Positions 1 to 5,829 of a stretch of 5,882 nucleotides of DNA are shown here, one piece after another (the stretch's first letter is position 1; each line of letters starts with the position of its first letter). The stretch comes from SIG575 sp964474295 (GTDB lineage: Bacteria > Bacillota > Clostridia > Oscillospirales > Acutalibacteraceae), in NCBI GenBank assembly GCA_964474295.1, contig CAYYRN010000065.1, forward strand, positions 1 through 5,882, given 5' to 3'. Position numbers and translations under genes: made by a program. The notes below the pieces were generated by a model that worked only from the letters and a program-made list of their open reading frames with translations, made no database searches and was not told where the DNA came from.

Positions 1-14
1 AATGACCGCCTATT

Positions 15-133
15 CGTCATCCTGAACAACGTGAAAGATCTCGTTGAGGTCAAGCGGTTTACGTTGGTAGATTCTTCGCTACGCTCAGAATGACGTTAAA
101 ACACTCAAGATGACGGTGAAAGTAAGAATGACG
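15..133. repeat. Degenerate interspersed repeats at the left edge
   Basis: Positions 69-95 carry a sequence ending TCAGAATGACG. Positions 15-41 carry an imperfect reverse complement of it, starting CGTCATCCTGAAC. Two further degraded copies of the 11-nt end occur at 105-115 (TCAAGATGACG) and 123-133 (TAAGAATGACG). No open frame with coding character covers the stretch. It resembles the short interspersed, partly palindromic repeats common between genes in bacterial genomes. No function can be read from it. Confidence 0.5.
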
Positions 134-148
134 AAAATTTTAGTTTTA

Positions 149-178
149 CGATATCTTAGGGGTAGCTAAGCAATATCG
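149..178 (-). terminator. Candidate terminator hairpin behind the target gene
   Basis: About 20 nt past the target gene stop codon, the minus strand reads CGATAT-tg-CTTAG, a 6-nt loop, then CTAAG-ATATCG. This forms an 11-bp stem interrupted by a 2-nt bulge. The sequence after it (TAAAACTAAAATTTT) is AT-rich but lacks a clean uridine run. It is therefore a plausible but not textbook intrinsic terminator. Its place directly after the gene is the main support. Confidence 0.45.
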
Positions 179-197
179 AGAGGGCTGTTGCGGAATT

Positions 198-3100
198 TTA
201 AAGCGACTGGGGGTAAGTCACCAAAAGTCCGAAGAGTTTTTTGAAAAATGCGGCGAATTTTTGGAAGAAGCCTGCTTTTGATGTCATTTCCTGTGTGTCG
301 GAGGAAAGCTCGTTTCCGTCCTTGTCAAAAACAGTTGCGGTGAACGTAGTTTTGCCGCTCGATTTTGAAGTTATCGTACAGGTTTTGCCGTCGGCAGAAA
401 CGGTGTAAGTAAAATTGCCGTTTGAAGCTTCCCAAACTATCTCTGCGCCGCTCGGCAAGTTTTCAACATCCAAATGCAGAACGATTCCGTCACCGTAATT
501 TATCGTGGTTTTTGAGGGGGTTTTGATTTCAAGATTTGCAGGCAGTTCAGACCTGTCTTTGAGCGTAACGACCTTTTCTTTTGTACCGTCACCGAAATCA
601 CCGACCACAACCACGGTTGCACTTGCTGTCGAGGAAGGCTTATATTCAAAAACAGCTTCGCCGTTTGAGGCTTGCGACTGGTTTATGTACACAAGGTTTG
701 TTGACGTTATTTTTGTGCTGTCGGAATAATTTTTGATTCCGTAAACCATATAGCGGTTTCCGTCCACCGTGTTTGAAAGAGTGAACGTTCCGTTTTCAAA
801 AAGAGCCGCAATGCTCGTAGCGAGCGTGAGCGTCGCAGGAGATTTGCTTGCAGCGACCTTAGTCGCTTTGTTCGGAGATTTGGAGATTGAAGATTTCAGA
901 TTCAAACGCAAAGCGGGACGAACACCTCCGTCAGTGCAATAGACATAGTAGTAGGGGTTGCTGGCGGTGCCGTCGCCGCTGACAGCACACGCATCATAGG
1001 AATTGTCGTCAGGCGAACGCAGCCACCACCAAGAATTGCCGTAGTATGATGAAGACGTTGAAACGTACAGACCTTGACATTTTGCGTAATCTGTTCCTTG
1101 AGCCCTGCGGGCTGTGTCATAGTCGGAATCTGATGAAGAAAAACCGTAGTTACTGTTTCTAACCTCATCATAAGACAGTAAGAAAATCTTATCGTAAGTT
1201 GTTTCGCTGTTATATTGCGGATAAGATGAATTCCAACAACTGTTATTACACTCTGTTACAGCAATTTGTGATTTTTGGGAGGAGGAAAATGCGGTGTTGT
1301 AAAAATCATCATTGAGCCATGCTCTGATTGAGCTTGTGGCATAATCGTTTGCATAGTTAGTGTACGAAGAATCGTTATAATATTCACCACTATAATAAAC
1401 CGTGTTGCTGTAAGGCTGTGAATCGATTAAGCTTTCGCACATTACCAAGCCGCTTGCGGGGTCGAGAACACGCCATTTTATCGGCTCATATTTGAACCAA
1501 TAAACTGCTTTTGTTGTGTAGCCGTTATCATCTTGATATGTATAGTCAGCCGAGCTTGAATAACATGTATAACAAGGTCTGTATTGGCTGAACGTTACGG
1601 CACGGTATTTGCTGCCATTGTAAGTGACGTCGGCATACTTCATCCAGTCGCCCTGAACCATTGTGCCGGCAGAACCAGTTCCCGAATAGCAGCCGTAGGA
1701 CTTCCACGTTTTTGTTTGACTGCCCAGTGCGGAAAGAAGGTTGGCATTGGTCACCCTGCTTTGAGGGTATGAACCAAACTCAATGATGTCCCCTGTTTTT
1801 TCACTGCCCGTTAAACCGCCTTCGCCACTCGGATTTGACGGGTCGGAGGTTTCTGTCGATTTATAAAGCTTTACATCAAGTTCCCTTGCATAATTACTTA
1901 TCAAAACCTGCGTGGTTGCAGTCTTATATCCGGCACAGGTCACGGATACCGAGTAGCTTCCGTTGGGAAGATAAATCTTTGCTGTTCCTTTTTTGTCGGT
2001 TTCTGCCGAATTTCCCGAAGCCGTCACCGTTGCTTTGTTTATCGCTTTACCGTCAGAATCGGTGACATTAAAGGTTACAAGGTAGGATTTGTGGGGGCAT
2101 TTTTGACCGAATTCAAACTCACCGTAGGTTACCGACCAATAAAAATCATCTATATCAACGGTTTTTTCCGAAATCAAAGAAATCGTACCTATTTCTTTTC
2201 CGAAAATTTCTCCGACAATTTTTGCTTTTATATAAAATTTAATTACTCCGTCAAAGCAGAGCTTGCAATCGTGCTTTTCATCTTTTTCTTCACCGGTGAT
2301 TTCTCCGATAATATCGACATCAAACACTGTCGCTTCCGCTTTAACTCCGAATTCCGGAGAAATAGATAATTCCAAAAGCTTCATCCAGCCGACATTCGGA
2401 GAAGCTTTGATTCCCACGGAAACTTCTACCTTCGTTTTAAGCGACGGCAGAATTTCGATTTTCGGGCTTGAAGAATTATCGGTAAAGCCTTTATCGGCAT
2501 CATATCTGAAACCGAGCTTAAAGCTTATTTTTATTGCATCAAACGAAATTCCGCCGGATGCCGAAAAAGCCAATCTAAAGCCAACACCCAAAGTAATTCC
2601 CACGGGCGTTGCAAACGTTAGTTCACCGAGATAAAAATCTTTTTTAAGCACTCCTGTTACGGAACCCGTGCCTGTTGCAAAAAATTCAAAAGTGCTTTCA
2701 AAGAAATAATAATCGGAATATGAATTCCAAAAATCCCATTTCCATTCCCAGTCGGCATCATAATACATTTTAAGTTTGTAAGAAACACCGACTTTTATTT
2801 CAAACTTAAATTCAACATAAGTTCCCGAAAGCTCACCGTCGTTTCCGATTTTTTCGTTGACTTTCCAAACGGGGCGATACATTTTGCCATTATATTCTTC
2901 ATCAATGAGTGCAGACTGCTGAACATCATCTTCAACATATTCTTCCATTCCCTCGTAAGTTATGCCGTCCTCGACACCGCTTACGTCAACGCTTTTTTCT
3001 GCGGCACTTCCGTCCGATTGCAAATCTGTTTTCACAAAGTCGAAAAGCTCACCGATTTCCGCATCCTTTTTTGCCCAAACGGTGGCTGTGCTTCCGCTGA

Positions 3101-3863
3101 TTTTGATTTTTGATATTTTCAAAACAAGTGCATTTTCAGCATTGTCACCGTAGCAAAGAACTTCTCCCGCCTTTAGGGATGAAAGGCTCTTATCGATATT
3201 GGCGAAAGTATAAATTCCGTTTTCTTCATCAACGATTGCAAGTTTGTTATAGCCGTTTGATGAACTTATTTCCACACCGTTTTCGGCAACAACCGCAAAG
3301 TTGTTGGTTTTGTCTTCGTCAAAATTGATGATAATTTCGCCTTCAAAGTCATCAACGGTTTTTGCCTGTGCTTCAACATAATTGTGCGTTTTTTCTATGT
3401 AAGAATAATCATCGCAAAGTGCCTGCTTTTTATCACCCACAAGAAAAACACGAACAAGATAATATTCGGGCATTTTTGCAACATTAAAGGTCAATGTTGC
3501 TTCCGCTTCATTGGCTTCAACCTCTTTCAATGCGTAAGTCAACATCTTGCCGCTGTCATCATCATAAAGAGCTGCTACCAAGGTACAAGCCTGTTCGTTG
3601 ACAAATTCAACTTCAACATACTTCTCTTTCGTTTTTGCGGAAACAATTCCGTAGCTCGAATCGTTTTCCTCATTTTGGTTTTCAATCGACTGCGAAAGAA
3701 TGTCGCCAATGGTATTTGTCGAGTCAACACTCAATCCGTCTTTTTCCAAATTTGCACTTACTTCGCTTTTTTCCTGCGCAGCCAAAGCCGAAAGCGGTAC
3801 ACAACCGAGTACCATTACCGCACAGAGAAAAATTGACAATATTCGTTTGACAGTTTTTTTCAT
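198..3863 (-). CDS. Secreted DGR target protein with a DUF6273-like variable domain
   Basis: This is a 1221-residue exported protein and the diversified target of the retroelement. Residues 1-29 form a signal peptide: basic MKKTVKR, a hydrophobic core, then an ALAA end. Residues 31-590 are an unrecognised, mostly beta-rich region, with an aromatic patch around 372-395 and a CxxC at 533-536. Residues 594-666 look like a carboxypeptidase-regulatory/PEGA-type beta sandwich. Residues 690-990 resemble DUF6273, a C-type-lectin-like fold (EFGSYPQS at 695-702, IKWRVL at 795-800, SSIRAWLN at 844-851). They end in the variable repeat, residues 943-983, from NSWWWLRSP to GVRP. Residues 1000-1195 look like two Ig-like sandwiches. 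Residues 1199-1213 form an amphipathic FFQKFAAFFKKLFGL tail. The ATG is preceded by GGAGG at 7 nt. No LPXTG or transmembrane anchor is visible, so attachment to the cell surface is unproven. The export and target roles are well supported; the ligand is unknown. Confidence 0.93.
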   Translation of the reverse strand: MKKTVKRILSIFLCAVMVLGCVPLSALAAQEKSEVSANLEKDGLSVDSTNTIGDILSQSIENQNEENDSSYGIVSAKTKEKYVEVEFVNEQACTLVAALYDDDSGKMLTYALKEVEANEAEATLTFNVAKMPEYYLVRVFLVGDKKQALCDDYSYIEKTHNYVEAQAKTVDDFEGEIIINFDEDKTNNFAVVAENGVEISSSNGYNKLAIVDEENGIYTFANIDKSLSSLKAGEVLCYGDNAENALVLKISKIKISGSTATVWAKKDAEIGELFDFVKTDLQSDGSAAEKSVDVSGVEDGITYEGMEEYVEDDVQQSALIDEEYNGKMYRPVWKVNEKIGNDGELSGTYVEFKFEIKVGVSYKLKMYYDADWEWKWDFWNSYSDYYFFESTFEFFATGTGSVTGVLKKDFYLGELTFATPVGITLGVGFRLAFSASGGISFDAIKISFKLGFRYDADKGFTDNSSSPKIEILPSLKTKVEVSVGIKASPNVGWMKLLELSISPEFGVKAEATVFDVDIIGEITGEEKDEKHDCKLCFDGVIKFYIKAKIVGEIFGKEIGTISLISEKTVDIDDFYWSVTYGEFEFGQKCPHKSYLVTFNVTDSDGKAINKATVTASGNSAETDKKGTAKIYLPNGSYSVSVTCAGYKTATTQVLISNYARELDVKLYKSTETSDPSNPSGEGGLTGSEKTGDIIEFGSYPQSRVTNANLLSALGSQTKTWKSYGCYSGTGSAGTMVQGDWMKYADVTYNGSKYRAVTFSQYRPCYTCYSSSADYTYQDDNGYTTKAVYWFKYEPIKWRVLDPASGLVMCESLIDSQPYSNTVYYSGEYYNDSSYTNYANDYATSSIRAWLNDDFYNTAFSSSQKSQIAVTECNNSCWNSSYPQYNSETTYDKIFLLSYDEVRNSNYGFSSSDSDYDTARRAQGTDYAKCQGLYVSTSSSYYGNSWWWLRSPDDNSYDACAVSGDGTASNPYYYVYCTDGGVRPALRLNLKSSISKSPNKATKVAASKSPATLTLATSIAALFENGTFTLSNTVDGNRYMVYGIKNYSDSTKITSTNLVYINQSQASNGEAVFEYKPSSTASATVVVVGDFGDGTKEKVVTLKDRSELPANLEIKTPSKTTINYGDGIVLHLDVENLPSGAEIVWEASNGNFTYTVSADGKTCTITSKSSGKTTFTATVFDKDGNELSSDTQEMTSKAGFFQKFAAFFKKLFGLLVTYPQSL
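852..867. other. Perfect hairpin downstream of VR
   Basis: AGCGAC-CTTA-GTCGCT is a perfect 6-bp inverted repeat with a 4-nt loop, starting 47 nt past the VR 3' boundary and inside the target coding sequence. A second one, GCTCG-TAG-CGAGC, lies at 813-825. In the Bordetella phage DGR a hairpin or cruciform just after the VR promotes retrohoming. This one is farther away and shorter, so the equivalence is only a suggestion. Confidence 0.35.
914..927 (-). other. Candidate IMH-like 3' boundary of VR
   Basis: The last 14 nt of VR on the coding strand, AGGTGTTCGTCCCG, are identical to the 3' end of TR (5212-5225). Apart from its first base the block contains no adenine, so it would escape mutagenesis. 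In characterised DGRs an 'initiation of mutagenic homing' (IMH) element at the VR 3' end fixes where cDNA integration starts. This block is the natural candidate by position and composition. Past it TR and VR diverge, with only weak similarity continuing. Confidence 0.7.
914..1037 (-). repeat. DGR variable repeat (VR) inside the target gene
   Basis: These 124 nt align with TR at 5212-5332 (121 nt). There are 20 substitutions and one 3-nt length difference. Every substitution lies where TR has adenine on the minus strand; the roughly 81 other positions are identical. Fifteen residues differ from the TR-encoded version: N to D at 952, 953, 957 and 978; N to Y at 956, 973 and 975; E960A; N to S at 962 and 968; N963G; N966T; N970P; N976C; and K979G. 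The flanks SWWWLRSP and GGVRP are constant. This is the recipient site of mutagenic retrohoming and forms the presumed ligand-binding face of the lectin-like domain. Confidence 0.95.
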
Positions 3864-3870
3864 TTCTACT

Positions 3871-3875
3871 CCTCC
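3871..3875 (-). promoter_or_regulatory. Ribosome binding site of the target gene
   Basis: The minus strand reads GGAGG-AGTAGAA-ATG, a consensus Shine-Dalgarno core 7 nt before the ATG at 3863. This fixes the start of the target gene and agrees with the signal peptide beginning there. Confidence 0.85.
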
Positions 3876-3909
3876 AATTTTTATTTTAAAGTTTTATAAC
3901 TTCCATAAG

Positions 3910-3939
3910 ATAATAATACCACATTTTTAATAAAATCAA
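3910..3939 (-). promoter_or_regulatory. Candidate sigma-A-type promoter of the target gene
   Basis: The minus strand carries TTGATT (3939-3934) and TATTAT (3915-3910), 18 nt apart. An overlapping TATTAT at 3918-3913 would give 15 nt. Transcription would start near 3902, leaving a leader of roughly 40 nt to the ATG. The region is AT-rich, so chance matches are likely. It does suggest that the target can be expressed separately from the reverse transcriptase upstream. Confidence 0.45.
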
Positions 3940-3943
3940 AGCC

Positions 3944-3983
3944 TTTTGTCCCGAAATGCAGTTTTTTTGTAACAAAATGCAGT
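3944..3983. repeat. Tandem 19-nt direct repeats with an internal palindrome
   Basis: TTTTGTCCCGAAATGCAGT (3944-3962) and TTTTGTAACAAAATGCAGT (3965-3983) match at 16 of 19 positions with a 21-nt period, about two helical turns. The second copy contains TTTTGT-A-ACAAAA, a 13-nt palindrome (3965-3977). The pair sits just upstream of the candidate target promoter, where an operator or activator site could lie. No regulator is recognisable from the motif. Confidence 0.4.
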
Positions 3984-4017
3984 GTTGAGGGGAAATTTTT
4001 CCTTTTTGACTGATTGT

Positions 4018-5037
4018 CTACCACTTTTTTATCAACACAAAATCTTTCAATACAGCTTTTTTTAAGCGATAAGTATGCCCGCGAGACAAGTGACCGTTAA
4101 ATCCGGGTAAGGTTTTTTCGATTTTCTCGTATTCAATTAAACCATTGTTGTAATCTTCTTTCATTTTTTTCATTTTCTTTTTATATTTCTTTTTAGTCGA
4201 TTGTCTCACTTTGCGAATTACTTTTCCCGTTTCAGTCAAATAAAAATGAAATCCGAGATAATCAACACCGTTTTTTATCGGAAAAATTTGTGTTTTTTTA
4301 TTAAATTCCAGATACAATTCTTCCGAAAGAACTTCTTCCATTCTGTTTAAACAGTTCTTCAAATAATCCTTACTTTCATGTATCAAAATGCAATCGTCCA
4401 TATAACGGGTGTAATATTTTATATGTAATCTTTCTTTTACAAGTCTATCAATTCCATCAAGGTAGTAAAGAGCGAACAATTGACTTGTTTGATTACCCAT
4501 AGGAATACCCTTGCCCGTGTCAGAGTTGTAACTGTCGATAATTTCACTTATAAGATTTGCAATATCAACATCATCAACTAATTTTAAAATTTTTCTCTTT
4601 AGAATTTTATGATCTATGTTGGGGAAAAAGTGCTTAACATCTGCTTTCAAAATATATCCGCAGGTTTTATTCTTTTTATAATAATCACTAAGAAACTTGT
4701 TCAATCTTTTTATGGCAAAATCCGTACCCTTACCCTTTTGACAAGCACCGTTATCAAATATAAACCTTGAAGTTAAAAGAGGATATAAATACAAGTCACA
4801 CAGAACGTGCTGGACTATTCTGTCTTTATATTCCAAAGCCTGTATTTCTCTTTTTTTCGGTTCATAAATTGTGAACTTATTATAACCGGAAACCTTGTAA
4901 GTTCTGTTTTTTAAGTCATCATACAAATCCCAAAGATTCTTGGATAAATTCAGTTCAAAAAGAACCACATCTTTTTTACCTCGTTTACATTTTCTTGCTT
5001 TCAGGTGTGCCTGATACAAGTTTTCAAACGTAAACAA
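4018..5037 (-). CDS. DGR-type reverse transcriptase
   Basis: This 339-residue RNA-directed DNA polymerase would copy TR RNA into mutated cDNA. The palm motifs are visible: KADVKHFFPNID (131-142) with the first catalytic Asp133; IPMGNQTSQ (178-186); YTRYMDD (209-215) with Asp214 and Asp215; and GVDYLGF (257-263). Motif 4 ends in SQ, the DGR hallmark, where retron and group II intron enzymes usually have QGxxxSP. The N-terminal FENLYQAHLKARK stretch and the length fit the family, and no maturase X or endonuclease domain follows. The listed start is TTG. No in-frame ATG exists between the upstream stop at 5061-5059 and this point. An ATT at 5052 would give (I/M)NYDDLFTFENL and lies 6 nt after a GGTGA, so the true start may be there. 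The gene lies downstream of avd and TR on the same strand, probably in one transcript. Confidence 0.95.
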   Translation of the reverse strand: MFTFENLYQAHLKARKCKRGKKDVVLFELNLSKNLWDLYDDLKNRTYKVSGYNKFTIYEPKKREIQALEYKDRIVQHVLCDLYLYPLLTSRFIFDNGACQKGKGTDFAIKRLNKFLSDYYKKNKTCGYILKADVKHFFPNIDHKILKRKILKLVDDVDIANLISEIIDSYNSDTGKGIPMGNQTSQLFALYYLDGIDRLVKERLHIKYYTRYMDDCILIHESKDYLKNCLNRMEEVLSEELYLEFNKKTQIFPIKNGVDYLGFHFYLTETGKVIRKVRQSTKKKYKKKMKKMKEDYNNGLIEYEKIEKTLPGFNGHLSRGHTYRLKKAVLKDFVLIKKW

Positions 5038-5052
5038 ATCATCATAATTAAT

Positions 5053-5211
5053 AAATCTTCACCGCCAATCGCAAAATACGATAATTCGTGAAAAAGTTTC
5101 CCCGTTCACTCATTTGACGGCAGCTTTTTGCCAATAAGGCGGGAATACGATTCCTTTACCTTTTGCACTGAACACAGAAACCCTCCTGCATTATCTCACA
5201 TCAAGGTGAAT
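5053..5211 (-). other. TR-RT spacer, probable part of the template RNA
   Basis: There is no gene between the end of TR and the reverse transcriptase. In the Bordetella phage DGR, the RNA immediately 3' of TR forms a structured region that the RT-Avd complex uses to prime cDNA synthesis. This spacer has the matching position and a comparable length. Small stems are visible on the minus strand: GGCA/TGCC near 5120, GTGAA/TTCAC near 5100 and ATCG/CGAT near 5075. The function is inferred from position only. Confidence 0.5.
5057..5063 (-). promoter_or_regulatory. Probable ribosome binding site of the reverse transcriptase
   Basis: The minus strand reads GGTGAAG. Its GGTGA core lies 6 nt before the in-frame ATT at 5052 but about 21 nt before the TTG at 5037. 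ATG ATG at 5045-5040 is at 13 nt but in a different frame. The site therefore favours the ATT start, or a decayed ATG, over the TTG. Confidence 0.4.
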
Positions 5212-5332
5212 CGGGACGAACACCTTTGTTAGTGTTATTGACATTGTAGTTGTTGTTGGCGTTGCCGTCGTTGTTGACTTCACACGCATTATTGGAATTG
5301 TTGTTAGGCGAACGCAGCCACCACCAAGAATT
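5212..5332 (-). repeat. DGR template repeat (TR)
   Basis: This 121-nt non-coding donor copy of VR begins 8 nt after the avd stop codon. Read in the VR frame it gives NSWWWLRSP, then an asparagine-rich stretch, then GVRPDSP and a stop. It has about 16 AAC/AAT codons. AAY codons are typical of DGR templates because randomising both adenines reaches 15 amino acids and never a stop codon. All 20 differences from VR are at TR adenines (about 40 present). The order avd-TR-RT matches the Bordetella phage BPP-1 arrangement. Confidence 0.95.
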
Positions 5333-5340
5333 AGCCTCAA

Positions 5341-5730
5341 TCACAACCGTATCCCCATTCTTTTTTTATCTGAATTTATCCAAGCACCTGTTAAATTAAT
5401 GCAATCCCCAATATACCGTGATAGAATCTCATACTGATTCGGTAAAATACATTTTTGCTCACGGGCTATTAAAACAATTGAATCTAAAATTTTTAATTTA
5501 GCTATTACTGTTTTTTGATGTTTATAGCGTAAAGCGTTATCTTTTTCATTTTCACCTAACATTATTTCATTTGCAAATATCAAATTTTCAAGAATTTCGA
5601 GAGATATATTAATCATTCTATTTACTAATGTAAAACGAAATTTTTTAGGTGATTTTTCGGTAACAGTAAAGAGGTACGAAATCAAGTCCTTTGCTTTTGT
5701 TATTACAATCAATTCTGAATTTTTTCTCAT
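5341..5730 (-). CDS. avd: DGR accessory variability determinant (Avd-like, four-helix bundle)
   Basis: This 129-residue, predicted all-helical, lysine-rich protein is consistent in size and composition with bacterial Avd proteins. In the Bordetella phage system these form a barrel that binds the reverse transcriptase and template RNA and is required for retrohoming. The stretch MRKNSELIVITKAKDLISYL followed by KSPKKFRFTLVNRM and ISLEILENLIFANE is typical of the Avd/four-helix-bundle (S23-like) family. Position supports the call strongly: it ends 8 nt before TR and is followed by the RT. The ATG at 5730 is preferred because the family normally begins there. A GTG at 5772 would add 14 residues, but it lies in the inverted repeat and codes for an unlikely extension (MTFSVSLFRGVFID). 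The nearest ribosome site, AGAGGTG at 5784-5778 or its equivalent closer in (5749-5743 complement), lies in or beside the hairpin. No residue-level catalytic motif is expected. Confidence 0.85.
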   Translation of the reverse strand: MRKNSELIVITKAKDLISYLFTVTEKSPKKFRFTLVNRMINISLEILENLIFANEIMLGENEKDNALRYKHQKTVIAKLKILDSIVLIAREQKCILPNQYEILSRYIGDCINLTGAWINSDKKRMGIRL

Positions 5731-5740
5731 ATCAATAAAA

Positions 5741-5785
5741 ACACCTCTAAACAGTGACACAGAAAATGTCACTGTTTAGAGGTGT
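5741..5785 (-). terminator. Perfect 19-bp inverted repeat in front of avd (terminator or attenuator-like)
   Basis: Arms 5741-5759 (ACACCTCTAAACAGTGACA) and 5767-5785 are perfectly complementary around a 7-nt loop. On the minus strand the stem ends in ...GGTGT and runs into TTTTATTG, giving five uridines as in an intrinsic terminator. The other strand has no such run, so the structure points towards avd. Its 3' arm contains AGAGGTG, the only Shine-Dalgarno-like sequence before the avd ATG (11 nt away). It may end an upstream transcript, act as an attenuator, or hide the ribosome site. It could also be a leftover pair of mobile-element ends. Confidence 0.6.
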
Positions 5786-5829
5786 GAAGTTATAAATTGA
5801 AACTAAACTTACTTTACGGCAGAACAAAC

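Noticed and set aside
902..1171. Minus-strand 89-residue frame across VR
   Set aside because: It is a shadow of the target gene in another frame and would be disrupted or rewritten by VR mutagenesis. It has no family features.
2263..2634. Plus-strand open frames of 62-150 residues within 505-3930
   Set aside because: They are antisense shadows of the long target gene, low in complexity, without ribosome sites or recognisable domains.
4018..5037. Group II intron or retron reverse transcriptase
   Set aside because: There is no maturase or endonuclease domain, no intron ends and no msr/msd-like structure. Motif 4 ends in SQ, and a TR/VR pair is present.
5204..5349. TR as a small protein gene: a GTG overlapping the avd end opens a 47-residue frame through TR to a TGA
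   Set aside because: The frame is open only because TR mirrors coding sequence. It has no ribosome site, and the asparagine runs fit a mutagenic template rather than a protein.
5741..5785. tRNA or other structured RNA gene
   Set aside because: It is a single long stem with a small loop and a following T-run, with no cloverleaf or conserved RNA motif.
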